Assembly (NCBI RefSeq): GCF_035918395.1
Contig: NZ_CP142362.1
Coordinates: 4,253,501 to 4,317,500 of the forward strand
Origin: Mycolicibacterium sp. ND9-15
GTDB lineage: Bacteria > Actinomycetota > Actinomycetes > Mycobacteriales > Mycobacteriaceae
DNA length: 64,000 nt
Reading direction: 5' to 3'
Positions 36,054-43,772 of the stretch are shown here, piece after piece. A program made the translations under genes and the position numbers. The first letter of the stretch is position 1. Every line of letters starts with the position of its first letter. Below the pieces are notes generated by a model. The model saw nothing but the letters and a program-made list of their open reading frames with translations, had not been told where the DNA came from and ran no database searches.

Positions 36054-36773
36054 CTATTCCGGGTCGGGCCCGGCGAGGTCGCCCCGCTCAGACTCCAGTG
36101 CCTCGGTCTCTGCGGGCAGCGACAGTGCCACGCCGAGCGCCAGGAAGAACAGAATGAACAGCGGCCCGCCGAGGTACAAGTTCATCGGCCCACCCGGGGA
36201 GATGAAGCTTCCCGGCGGTCCGATGATGGTGATCGTCTCGATGAGCTGTTCGACGGCGAAGACTGCGGCGACGATGCCGAGCCAGTGTGGGAATCGCCCT
36301 TCTTTGGCGGCCAACAAGATTGGTGCGGAAACCATGATGTTGGCCACGGTGAGGACGGGTCCCGACATCGCGACCACGTCGGTGATCGCCCGCGCGGTTC
36401 CGGAGCCGAGCTCGCCGGGATGCAGCGCCAGTCCGGCGGTGAACCACGTCGCGATGCCGATCTGGACGAGGACGACGGCGGAGCCGATCGTGAACACGAA
36501 AGCGTACGGGCCCGCCAGCCGGTCCCGAGCGTGGCCGAGGACCACCACCAGTGCCAGCGAGCCGAACGCCAGCAACAGGGCCTGGGTCCGCAGTGCACTG
36601 GCGTGCTCGTTGATGTGGGCGACGAGGTCGAGGCCCGGCCGGTCGATGCCGGGCTGCGCGGGAACCGTCAGCAGCGCAACCGCGTAGAGCACCGCGAACG
36701 CGATGGCAGCGACCATCGGCACTCGACGATCCACAGCAACACTGTAGACATCCGCGTTATCCCCAACGCTCAT
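36054..36773 (-). CDS. Six- to seven-helix membrane protein, DUF4386-like
   Basis: From ATG 36773 the protein has 239 residues and about seven hydrophobic segments (VPMVAAIAFAVLYAVALL onward), ending in an acidic cytosolic tail. The arrangement resembles DUF4386 proteins, whose function is unknown. An earlier in-frame start at 36911 would overlap comEA and is not favoured. It is divergent from comEA. Confidence 0.6.
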   Translation of the reverse strand: MSVGDNADVYSVAVDRRVPMVAAIAFAVLYAVALLTVPAQPGIDRPGLDLVAHINEHASALRTQALLLAFGSLALVVVLGHARDRLAGPYAFVFTIGSAVVLVQIGIATWFTAGLALHPGELGSGTARAITDVVAMSGPVLTVANIMVSAPILLAAKEGRFPHWLGIVAAVFAVEQLIETITIIGPPGSFISPGGPMNLYLGGPLFILFFLALGVALSLPAETEALESERGDLAGPDPE

Positions 36774-36846
36774 TTCATCCACAGGGCGCGTCGCCGGCCG
36801 CCACTGGCGCCTGTCGTCGTCGGCGTTCGTGCCTAACTTTTCAACC

Positions 36847-37659
36847 ATGCGAACCGAATTGCCCGCCGAGAGGCTGCAGCGCCGGCTCGGTGCCGAGGTG
36901 GAGCCCGACACCGACGACGATCATCGTCGGCCGGACACGTCGCTGACCCGCTGGCTGCCCGACACCACGGGCAACGGCCCCGCGGGCTGGATCGGCGCCG
37001 CGCGTGCCGATCCCGGTCGAGCCGGTGTCATCGCGCTGGCCGGCATCGGTGTGCTCGCGCTGTTGATCACGGTTTTCGTGCTGGTGCGTGACGACACTCC
37101 GGTGGTGACCGCCGCCAAACTGCCACCGGTGCAGATGGTTTCGTCGGCGAGCCCGACACCGAGCGCGGGATCGGACGAACCCGTCGTCGTCAGCGTCGTG
37201 GGCCTGGTGCACAAGCCGGGACTGGTCACGCTCGCGACGGGTGCGCGGATCGCGGACGCGCTCACCGCGGCGGGCGGGCCGCTGGACGGCGCCGACCTGG
37301 TGGGGCTGAACATGGCAAGGCGGATCGCCGACGGTGAGCAGATCGTCGTGGGTATCGAGGCGCCACCGGGGGAACCGGCCGCGATGGGCAGCTCGGTCAG
37401 CCCGGGCGCCGCGGCGACCATTACGCCGAATGCGCCGGCGACAGGGGTTGCCGACGAACCGTCGGGAGGCAAGGTGGACCTCAACACCGCGACGGTCGAG
37501 CAACTCGACACGCTTCCTGGCATCGGCCCGGTGACCGCCGCCGCGATCGTGGCCTGGCGCGACGCCAACGGTCGGTTCACCAGCGTCGACCAGCTCGGCG
37601 ATGTCGACGGTATCGGACCCGCGCGGCTGAATAAGCTGCGCGACCTCGTCCATGTGTGA
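36847..37659 (+). CDS. comEA: ComEA-like DNA-binding competence protein
   Basis: From ATG 36847 the protein has 270 residues. There is a cytosolic N-terminus, one membrane segment near residues 60-80 (VIALAGIGVLALLITVFVLV), a low-complexity linker, an SLBB domain (VVVSVVGLVHKPGLVTLATGARIADAL) and a C-terminal helix-hairpin-helix pair (VDLNTATVEQLDTLPGIGPVTAAAIVAWR). ComEA binds incoming double-stranded DNA outside the membrane. Its stop overlaps comEC. It remains intact although comEC is interrupted. Confidence 0.9.
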   Translation: MRTELPAERLQRRLGAEVEPDTDDDHRRPDTSLTRWLPDTTGNGPAGWIGAARADPGRAGVIALAGIGVLALLITVFVLVRDDTPVVTAAKLPPVQMVSSASPTPSAGSDEPVVVSVVGLVHKPGLVTLATGARIADALTAAGGPLDGADLVGLNMARRIADGEQIVVGIEAPPGEPAAMGSSVSPGAAATITPNAPATGVADEPSGGKVDLNTATVEQLDTLPGIGPVTAAAIVAWRDANGRFTSVDQLGDVDGIGPARLNKLRDLVHV

Positions 37660-38397
37660 AGCCGGTGACCGACGCCGGCGCTACCCCGCTCGATCTGCGC
37701 CTGGTACCGGCCGCGTTGACCAGCTGGGCGGTCACCGGCGCGGGAATCGTTTGGCAGACCGGCGGTTCGGTGGCCGCCGCTGTCGGGGCGGTGGTCGCGA
37801 CCGCGGTGCTGGGGTGGTGGGGTAGTGGCCGCCGGGCGGAGGCCGACAGGAGAGGTCTCGGCGCGAGTGTCCTCGCGGTCGCGGTGGTCGCGACGGCGTT
37901 CGGCATCGCGATCGGCTTACGGGTCGACGAGTTGCGCCAGCATCCGGTCACACAGCGCTACGGCACGGTCGCCGCCGTCGTGCTCACCCCGACAGAGAGC
38001 CCGCGAACGCTCGGCGGGAACCGGACGATGTTCCGCGCTTCCCTGCTGTCGATGGACGATCACGAAATATCGGGCCAGGTGGTGGTATTCGCGTCGAGCC
38101 TCGACGTGGCCGACCTGGCGGCCAACACACCGGTTGCATTCCGGGCCCGGATCGGCAGACCCACCCGGCGCGACCTGAGCGTGGCGGTGCTGTCGGTGGT
38201 CGGTGACCCCACCTACGGCGAACCGGCCGCAATCCACCGCGCGGCCAACGACGTGCGCGCAGGCTTCGCCGACGCCGCACGGCGGTCGCTGCCCGCCGAT
38301 CAGGCCGCGATGCTGCCGGCGCTCGTGCTTGGCGACACCTCTGGGGTGCCCAACCAGATGACGGCCGATTTCCGCGCGGCGGGTTTGACGCATCTGA
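37656..38397 (+). pseudogene. comEC: comEC, 5' half (interrupted by the integrated element)
   Basis: GTG 37656 opens a 247-codon N-terminal portion with two hydrophobic segments, an OB-like domain and the start of the competence motif, ending AAGLTHL at the left repeat. In the present arrangement translation runs on into the element and stops at 38471 after 24 unrelated residues. Joined at the repeat to 45842-46653, the frame is continuous for 517 codons and reads AAGLTHLTAVSGANVTIV, the ComEC channel signature. Mycobacterial ComEC is about this length and lacks the C-terminal beta-lactamase-like domain. Confidence 0.9.
38385..38397. repeat. Left attachment core (attL)
   Basis: TTGACGCATCTGA, identical to 45829-45841. 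It encodes Leu-Thr-His-Leu in the comEC frame. To its right, 38398-38416 is the P' arm and contains the integrase start codon. Confidence 0.88.
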
Positions 38398-38412
38398 GTG
38401 TATCGTATTTGC

Positions 38413-39801
38413 ATGGAATCAACGGGCCGTGCTGCCATCTACACGCGAATCAGTGCCGATGCGAGCGGTGAAGCGCTCGGCGTTCAACGACAAGAGGACG
38501 ACGCCCGCAAGCTGTGCGCTGAGCGTGGATGGACCGTAGTCGACGTTTTCTGCGACAACGACCGCAGCGCGCACAACCGGCGCAAGCAACGACCGCGCTA
38601 CCTCGCGATGCTGGAAGCCGTCAGGGCGCGCGAAATAGACGTCATCGTCGCCTGGCACCCGGACCGCCTGCACCGGCAGATGCGCGAGCTGGTCCCGTTT
38701 ATCGACCTCGTCAACGAATACGGCGTGAAAGTTGAGACGGTCACCGCTGGCGCATATGACCTGTCCACGCCTTCGGGTCGCATGCAGGCCGGAATCGTCG
38801 GGCAGGTCGCCGAATACGAAAGTGAGCACAAGTCGGAGCGCATCCGCCGCAAGCTAGAGGCGAACGCCGCAGACGGTTTGCACCACGGCGGATGCCGCCC
38901 CTACGGCTGGACCAACGACAGGAAAACTCTCGACACCGCCGAGGCGGCCGTCGTGCGGGAAGCGGCCGCGCGCGTACTGGCGGGAGAGAGCGTCAAGGCG
39001 ATCGCGCGGTCGTTGAACGATGCCGGTCATGTGACCGCGACCGGTCGGCCGTGGCGCGATGTGACTGTGCGCGACATGCTGCTACGGCCACGTAACGCGG
39101 GCTTGCGGATTCACCACGACGAGGTCATCGGCGAGGGAAAATGGGCGCCGATTCTGCCGGTCGCCGACTTTCACCAGATCACCGCGATTCTGTCCAATCC
39201 GGCCCGCCGAACCAACCCCGGCCGCGACGGGCGCGTACACCTGCTCTCGGTTATCGCCCGCTGCGGGGTGTGCGGCGGCCCGATCACCGTCGCCAGAAGC
39301 AAGCCGTACAAAGGCGAGTCCAAGCCGATATACCGCTGCCGGGCGGCGCACGTCATCCGCGATCTGGCGTCGGTGGATGACCTCGTTACGCGCGTCATCG
39401 TCGGTCGACTCGCCCAGCCCGACGCCGCCGAGTTGCTCGCCGAGCCTGAGCGCGCCGACGAGGCGCACGCCGCCGCGGTGCGCGTCCAAGAGTTGCAGGA
39501 CCGTCTCACCGACGCAGCCGAGGCGTTCGCCGCCGGGGCGATCACTAAGGCGCAGTTGACGACGATCAGCGCGGCGGTGCGTCCCAAGCTCGACGAGGCG
39601 AAGCTCGCCGCCGCGTCGCCGAGCAGAGCGAAGGTACTCGGCGACCTCGTGAAGTCAGGCGACCCCGCGAAAGTGTGGGCGGCGTTGACCCCGCAGCAGC
39701 GCCGCGCCGTCGTGGATCTGCTTGTGGAGGTTCGCATTCTGCGGACTACCAGCGGGCCGCGGTTCGATCCCGAGTCGGTGGAGATCACCTGGAAGGCTTA
39801 G
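38413..39801 (+). CDS. Large serine recombinase (integrase) of the comEC element
   Basis: The 462-residue protein starts at ATG 38413; a GTG at 38398 directly after the core is an alternative. The resolvase domain reads AAIYTRISADASGEALGVQRQEDD with the nucleophile Ser14. A recombinase domain and a zinc ribbon (CGVCGG...YRCRAAH, residues ~285-315) follow, then a coiled coil and a C-terminal RFDPESVEITW close. This is the architecture and length of the phiRv1 integrase. It would integrate between attP and attB without host factors and needs a directionality factor to excise. Confidence 0.95.
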   Translation: MESTGRAAIYTRISADASGEALGVQRQEDDARKLCAERGWTVVDVFCDNDRSAHNRRKQRPRYLAMLEAVRAREIDVIVAWHPDRLHRQMRELVPFIDLVNEYGVKVETVTAGAYDLSTPSGRMQAGIVGQVAEYESEHKSERIRRKLEANAADGLHHGGCRPYGWTNDRKTLDTAEAAVVREAAARVLAGESVKAIARSLNDAGHVTATGRPWRDVTVRDMLLRPRNAGLRIHHDEVIGEGKWAPILPVADFHQITAILSNPARRTNPGRDGRVHLLSVIARCGVCGGPITVARSKPYKGESKPIYRCRAAHVIRDLASVDDLVTRVIVGRLAQPDAAELLAEPERADEAHAAAVRVQELQDRLTDAAEAFAAGAITKAQLTTISAAVRPKLDEAKLAAASPSRAKVLGDLVKSGDPAKVWAALTPQQRRAVVDLLVEVRILRTTSGPRFDPESVEITWKA

Positions 39802-39862
39802 GCCAGTGTGTCAATACCTATGACGAGATAGCAAGGGCGACAGCGATATCCGATTAGTAGCG

Positions 39863-39884
39863 CGACTGCTATGTGCTACAGTCG
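39863..39884. promoter_or_regulatory. Dyad over a -10-like box upstream of the element operon
   Basis: CGACTG (39863-39868) and CAGTCG (39879-39884) form an inverted repeat with a 10-base spacer. A TACAGT box (39877-39882) overlaps the right arm. This fits an operator on the promoter of the gene run that begins at 40045. The 243-base gap 39802-40044 holds no gene I can support. Confidence 0.35.
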
Positions 39885-40019
39885 ACAGCACGAAGACAGG
39901 CTCGTCTAGTCGGCGGGACCGTTCGCGAGGCGCATTGTCGAGGGAAACCCGGGCTTTGCGTGCACGGCGGTTTCAGCCTTGACGTACTGTCCGCCGCTGG
40001 GGCGGGTCGCTAGCCGAGA

Positions 40020-40041
40020 GGGCTTACCGAGAGGTGAGCCC
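40020..40041 (+). promoter_or_regulatory. Hairpin around the ribosome-binding site of the first operon gene
   Basis: GGGCTTACC (40020-40028) and GGTGAGCCC (40033-40041) pair with one mismatch across a GAGA loop. The ribosome site GAGAGGTGAG lies in the loop and right arm, three bases before the ATG at 40045. It could limit translation of the operon. Confidence 0.4.
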
Positions 40042-40044
40042 TTC

Positions 40045-40299
40045 ATGTCCGAAGTTCAAGTCAGATCCGCCGCCACCCGCGTCGCGCGGGCGGCCAAAGC
40101 GAAAGATCCGGCGGCCGAAGTCGATGCCCGCCGCGACCTCGCCGAGGCAAAAATCGCCGACTACGTCACCCGTTGTCTTGCGCAGGCGCCGCCGCTGAGC
40201 GATGAGCAACGCACCCGCTTGGCCGAGCTTCTACGGCCCGTCCGCGCCGAAGGTCAGGATGATCCACGGATCCTAGACTTCCGCGGCGGTGTGCGGTGA
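40045..40299 (+). CDS. Small conserved prophage/satellite protein, 84 aa
   Basis: The product is short, charged and helical: MSEVQVRSAATRVARAAKAKDP, then ARRDLAEAKIADYVTRCLAQAPPLSDEQRTRLAELLRP. I recall similar small proteins next to integrases in mycobacterial prophages, with unknown role. Candidates are a DNA-binding regulator or the recombination directionality factor, but no helix-turn-helix is evident. Its stop overlaps the next gene (GTGA). Confidence 0.75.
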   Translation: MSEVQVRSAATRVARAAKAKDPAAEVDARRDLAEAKIADYVTRCLAQAPPLSDEQRTRLAELLRPVRAEGQDDPRILDFRGGVR

Positions 40300-40424
40300 A
40301 CACGCCCGAATGGCAGCCACGCTGCCGCGATTGCCAAAGGGTCTTGACCCGCTCACAAGACCGCGCCCGCGGCGGGCTCTGCAAGCGCTGCGCAGCGCGG
40401 GAGGCGACCAACGATGCCACCTGA
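40296..40424 (+). CDS. Very small zinc-ribbon protein, 42 aa
   Basis: GTG 40296 overlaps the previous stop. The 42 residues contain two CxxC pairs, PRCRDCQRV and GLCKRCAAR, about 19 residues apart, which should bind one zinc ion. It overlaps the primase-helicase start by 11 bases. Such a mini-protein in front of a replication gene could be a DNA- or protein-binding accessory factor; its job is unknown. Confidence 0.6.
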   Translation: MNTPEWQPRCRDCQRVLTRSQDRARGGLCKRCAAREATNDAT

Positions 40425-42444
40425 AAGCGAAGTGGCGGCCTCCCATGGGGAAACCACCACTCACCAGCCTGCTGAAGCTGACACCGATATTACCGGCTAC
40501 AGCGACATTCTCGACTACCTGAACGCCTGCTACGGCGACCAGACCGGCCGGGCGCACGCCGCCATCGGCCGCGACCCGCACCTCGTCGACGGCAAATACA
40601 AGCATCGGGTGTGGCAGGAGAATCACTCCGCATGGCCCGATGACGCCGAGGCGCTGGCCCGCACGCTGGCCGAAGCCAGCCACGACGGCGACGTGTACGT
40701 GTGCCCTTACCTCATGTGGACCGACAAACGCACACCCGGCGGCGCCGTGGGCCGCATCCTGGTACACGCCGACGTCGACCGTGAATGCGATCCGCAGAAG
40801 GTTCGCGATCTCGGCGGGTTCGCCGTCGCTTCGGGCACATCCGGTCACGCCCACGTCTACGTGCCGCTGTCCGAATCGGTTCCGGCGTATCAGCACAAAG
40901 CGCTCGAGCGCGCCCTGGTCGCGCACTTCGGCGCCGACGCCAAGATCAGCGCTAACGACGTGCTGAGGCCGCCGGGCACGCTCAGCTTCAAGCCGACCGT
41001 GTTCACGCCCGGCGCCGATCCGGCGCCCGTCACATGGCTGATACCGCCCAACGGTGACCGAGCCAACCCGCACACGCTGGCGTCGGAGCTCGGCGTGGTC
41101 CTGACCGAGTCGACCGTCAAAGGGCGCAACGGCGAACAGGTGACCAGCTCGGCGATGACGACCACGCCCGCGGGTGTGCCCGAGCCGGTCAACCTCGACG
41201 GCTATCCGACGGTGCAGGCGGCGCTCGCCCTCGACACCGGCGACCGCTCCGAGGACACCATGCGCGTCGTCGGCGCGTGCTATGACGCCGAGTTAGTCCT
41301 CGGTCAAACGCGATCGGTAGTCAGCCGTCGCGCCGATCTGGCGCAACGGCTCGCCGAACGCAGCGACGACGACGTACTGACGTGCTGGCTCAAGGTGGTT
41401 GACGACCGGCAGAACCGCAAGTGGATGGACAGCGGGCAGACCGCCAGCGGACCGAGCGACGATGGCGACAGCGGCGGCGGGCAGACAAAGCCGCCAACCT
41501 ACGCCGGGCTGCTGCTCACCCGCTCCGCGCTGCGCACCCTGCCCAACCCGGCACCGCTCATCGATAACGTGCTCGACAAAGGAACCTGTGCGCTGCTCTA
41601 CGGGCACCGCGGGACGTTCAAGACGTTCATCGCACTCGACTGGGCTCTCTGCGGCGCTACCGGCCGTCCCTGGCAGGGCAGGGCAACAGAGCGCGGCCGG
41701 GTGCTCTACATCGCCGCTGAGGGGGCATTCGGGGCCAAAGGGCGCATCGACGCCTGGGAAACCGGGTGGCACACCAGCGTTAGCGACGAGAACTTCGCGG
41801 TACTGCCGCGACCGGTCAACCTCAACACGCCCGCCGACGTAGCCAACCTGGGGGCGCTCATCGACTGGGGCGGCTACAGCTTCGTTCTCATCGACACAAT
41901 GGCGCGATGCATGGTCGGCGCCGACGAGAACTCCGCCAAAGACACCGGCCTTATCGTTGACCGGCTGTACTGGCTGCTCGACAGGACACCCGGCCGTCGC
42001 GGTGTCGTGCTCGGCGTGCATCACACCGGCAAGGATGCCAAGACGCTACGCGGAAGCTCCGCGTTCGAGGCTGGGGTGGACACCGTCTACTCGACCACCC
42101 GCGACGACGGGGTGGTCATCCTCAACCGGGAGAAGCGAAAAGACGGCCCCGAAGCCGACCGCCACGAGCTGAGACTCGACCTCATCGAGGGCTCGGGAAG
42201 CGGCACCCTTTCGGCCGTAAATCTCTCCACCTGGGGGGTGGAGAGACCGGAGCGCGCGGAGCGCTTATTCGCCACCTTCCGCCACTATTTCTCCACCACA
42301 GGCGCCAGCAAGTCCGAGCTTCGGAAGGTGAGCGACCTAACGGACGGCACGTTCTACCGCGCGCTCGATGACCTGCTGAAATGCGGCGACCTCATCAACG
42401 ACGGGACCGACAAACGACCGTTCTACAAAGCGGTCGTGAAATGA
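40414..42444 (+). CDS. Primase-helicase fusion (AEP-like primase plus RepA-like AAA ATPase)
   Basis: The 676-residue protein has an N-terminal region with archaeo-eukaryotic primase-like motifs: ILVHADVD (acidic pair near 120-122), SGTSGHAHVYVPL (sxH-type motif near 141-153) and RPPGTLSFK. A linker leads to a RecA-like ATPase with Walker A YGHRGTFKTF (about 396-405), Walker B FVLIDTMARC and VVLGVHHTGKD. A winged-helix-like end (KSELRKVSDLTDGTFYRALDDLLKCGDL) closes it. It would start and unwind replication of the excised element. The phiRv1 gene Rv1582c is a comparable primase. It overlaps both neighbours. Confidence 0.85.
   Translation: MPPESEVAASHGETTTHQPAEADTDITGYSDILDYLNACYGDQTGRAHAAIGRDPHLVDGKYKHRVWQENHSAWPDDAEALARTLAEASHDGDVYVCPYLMWTDKRTPGGAVGRILVHADVDRECDPQKVRDLGGFAVASGTSGHAHVYVPLSESVPAYQHKALERALVAHFGADAKISANDVLRPPGTLSFKPTVFTPGADPAPVTWLIPPNGDRANPHTLASELGVVLTESTVKGRNGEQVTSSAMTTTPAGVPEPVNLDGYPTVQAALALDTGDRSEDTMRVVGACYDAELVLGQTRSVVSRRADLAQRLAERSDDDVLTCWLKVVDDRQNRKWMDSGQTASGPSDDGDSGGGQTKPPTYAGLLLTRSALRTLPNPAPLIDNVLDKGTCALLYGHRGTFKTFIALDWALCGATGRPWQGRATERGRVLYIAAEGAFGAKGRIDAWETGWHTSVSDENFAVLPRPVNLNTPADVANLGALIDWGGYSFVLIDTMARCMVGADENSAKDTGLIVDRLYWLLDRTPGRRGVVLGVHHTGKDAKTLRGSSAFEAGVDTVYSTTRDDGVVILNREKRKDGPEADRHELRLDLIEGSGSGTLSAVNLSTWGVERPERAERLFATFRHYFSTTGASKSELRKVSDLTDGTFYRALDDLLKCGDLINDGTDKRPFYKAVVK
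42223..42245. repeat. Inverted repeat of the GGTGGAG motif inside the primase gene end
   Basis: CTCTCCACC (42223-42231) and GGTGGAGAG (42237-42245) are perfect complements with a five-base spacer. The same motif recurs in the cluster 200 bases downstream. Confidence 0.6.
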
Positions 42445-42863
42445 ACCTCTCCACCTCTCTCCACCTCTCTCCACCCCCCAGCCACAAACTCTCCACCACC
42501 CCCCAACCCCTAGGGGGTGGAGAAGTGGAGAGGTGGAGAAGTGGAAACCATCAGAAAGGAACAGCCACATTGACCAGGACAGCCACACGCGCCGGGCCAA
42601 ACCGCCCCTATCCGAATGTTGTCCGCATAGGCACGAAGTCGCAGCGATGGGAAGCGCGGCGCGTGTGCTCTCGACCGGCAGGGATACCCGACGAAGGCTT
42701 CGCACGGTCAGCGATGGCGCGATGGTATTGCGCTAAAACCGCAGGTGGAGGACGAGGGGTGACGCAGGTGACGCAAGAAACTGTTCCCCTACGCGCGCGC
42801 ACATATAGCCGTCATACATTCGTTGCGTCACCTGCGTCACCCGACGACGGGTCGACGTCATGA
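42441..42863 (+). CDS. Putative 140-aa ORF holding the iteron-like repeats
   Basis: The frame starts ATGA-coupled to the primase stop and ends ATGA-coupled to the next gene. It encodes MNLSTSLHLSPPP, whose first ~30 codons are the repeats. TTG 42570, with AGAAAGGAA nine bases upstream, gives a 97-residue alternative beginning TRTATRAGPNRPYPNVVRIGTKSQRW. No domain is recognised. The DNA may matter more than the protein. Coupling at both ends argues for translation, the repetitive composition against it. Confidence 0.4.
   Translation: MNLSTSLHLSPPPSHKLSTTPQPLGGGEVERWRSGNHQKGTATLTRTATRAGPNRPYPNVVRIGTKSQRWEARRVCSRPAGIPDEGFARSAMARWYCAKTAGGGRGVTQVTQETVPLRARTYSRHTFVASPASPDDGSTS
42447..42546. repeat. 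Iteron-like cluster of CTCTCCAC / GTGGAGAG repeats
   Basis: Three direct copies of a 10-base unit (CTCTCTCCAC type) occupy 42447-42475 and another CTCCACC follows near 42490. In the opposite orientation, GGTGGAGAAGTGGAGAGG and GTGGAGAAGTGG fill 42517-42544. The two halves can also fold on each other around a CCCCTAGGGG centre. Position directly after the primase-helicase gene suggests a replication origin. Confidence 0.6.
42757..42842. repeat. Perfect 20-bp inverted repeat, each arm a tandem GTGACGCA
   Basis: GGGTGACGCAGGTGACGCAA (42757-42776) is exactly complementary to 42823-42842. Each arm contains GTGACGCA twice, nine bases apart. The 46-base centre includes an alternating CGCGCGCGCACATATA stretch that could melt or adopt unusual structure. 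It looks like initiator or repressor binding sites. Confidence 0.65.
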
Positions 42864-43108
42864 ACCGACGCCAGCGCCGAGCCAAAGCCCGCGACCCCCG
42901 ATCGGCCCGGCGCATCATCGAACTACAGCACCGCGTCGACACAACCGGGCTACCCGGCGTCATCCACGGTCTGACCGACGCCTGCGCCGACTGCACCGCC
43001 GAAGGCGCGATCATCCTGCTACCCGGCGGTGACGCGATCGGCCACGTCTACCACGACGACCACTGCCCGGCCGCCGCCGGCATCGTGCAATGGCGCCCAG
43101 CGCCGTGA
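42860..43108 (+). CDS. Small metal-binding satellite protein, 82 aa
   Basis: The protein begins with a basic segment (MNRRQRRAKARDPRSARRII). It then has ACADCTAEGA and HVYHDDHC, a Cys2-His-Cys set that probably binds zinc. No known family is recognised. The start overlaps the upstream stop (ATGA) and the end overlaps the WhiB-like gene by 19 bases. Confidence 0.55.
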   Translation: MNRRQRRAKARDPRSARRIIELQHRVDTTGLPGVIHGLTDACADCTAEGAIILLPGGDAIGHVYHDDHCPAAAGIVQWRPAP

Positions 43109-43407
43109 GCCGCTCCTCGCGACGCCCCGTCGACGCCCACCGCCCGGGCTGGCTCACACTCACCGCGGCGATACTGCACCGCGCCCCACGATTGCCCGGC
43201 GCGCTGTGCCGCGACCAGCCGTGGATGTTCGACGCTGACGACGCCGCCAGCCGTGACGCCGCACTGCGCCTGTGCCAGCGGTGCCCGTCGCTGCCCGACT
43301 GCCGACGCTGGGTGTCGTCGCTGCCGCATGCGTGGCGACCCCCCGGCGTCGTCGCCGGGCGCTACCGAGGCCGGGTCACTACTGACAACGAAGGGGCCAG
43401 GGCATGA
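43090..43407 (+). CDS. WhiB-like Fe-S protein
   Basis: In 105 residues, four cysteines follow the WhiB pattern: GALC near residue 40, then LCQRCPSLPDC (CxxCxxxxxC) near 62-72. A GVVAGRYRG turn and basic tail come after, in place of the classical GVWGG turn. WhiB proteins carry a [4Fe-4S] cluster and regulate transcription with the housekeeping sigma factor. Mycobacteriophages such as TM4 carry one that affects the host. Here it may control the satellite or helper-phage genes. Confidence 0.8.
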   Translation: MAPSAVSRSSRRPVDAHRPGWLTLTAAILHRAPRLPGALCRDQPWMFDADDAASRDAALRLCQRCPSLPDCRRWVSSLPHAWRPPGVVAGRYRGRVTTDNEGARA

Positions 43408-43772
43408 CCGCAATCAGTCTGCGGGCCAACGCATCTCGGCTATCGCGCATCGGCCGAAAAGCGTTGCGCGGCAAGCGGATTCATCCGCAGGGTTTGAGGG
43501 CGATTAAACCGCCATCAGGGTTTGCTGTAAACCTGTTCATGCTGGTAGAGGCCACTTTTTTTGGTAGCTGGAGTGCCGGACAGTACCCTGGCCGCTCGCT
43601 ATACATCCCACGTTTTCCGAACAGGTGTTCGAATACCGCTAGATTGATTGCGCCGCAACGCATTTCGCGTCCTGCAGGCAGTCGAAACCGACTGGAACAC
43701 AAGCGATTCCGCCCATTTTCGCAGGTAAATGCCGGTATCGGACCGGCGACGATTGAACGGAGCAGGACATGA
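43404..43772 (+). CDS. Putative 122-aa ORF in a lower-GC segment before the terminase small subunit
   Basis: The frame is ATGA-coupled both to the WhiB-like stop and to the following gene. It begins MTAISLRANASRLSRIGRKALRGKRIHPQG, basic, and then becomes uninformative. No family is recognised. The DNA is visibly AT-richer than its surroundings and contains several short hairpins (GCGGAT-TC-ATCCGC at about 43477; GGTTT/AAACC pairs to about 43536). A packaging site or promoter could lie here instead of, or within, a gene. Confidence 0.4.
   Translation: MTAISLRANASRLSRIGRKALRGKRIHPQGLRAIKPPSGFAVNLFMLVEATFFGSWSAGQYPGRSLYIPRFPNRCSNTARLIAPQRISRPAGSRNRLEHKRFRPFSQVNAGIGPATIERSRT

Noticed and set aside
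36829..36846. GTG at 36829 as the comEA start.
   Set aside because: The ATG 18 bases later gives a more typical N-terminus; the upstream start adds six unsupported residues.
42381..42440. Upstream extension of the 140-aa frame into the primase gene.
   Set aside because: It overlaps the well-supported C-terminus of the primase-helicase; the ATGA start at 42441 is more likely.
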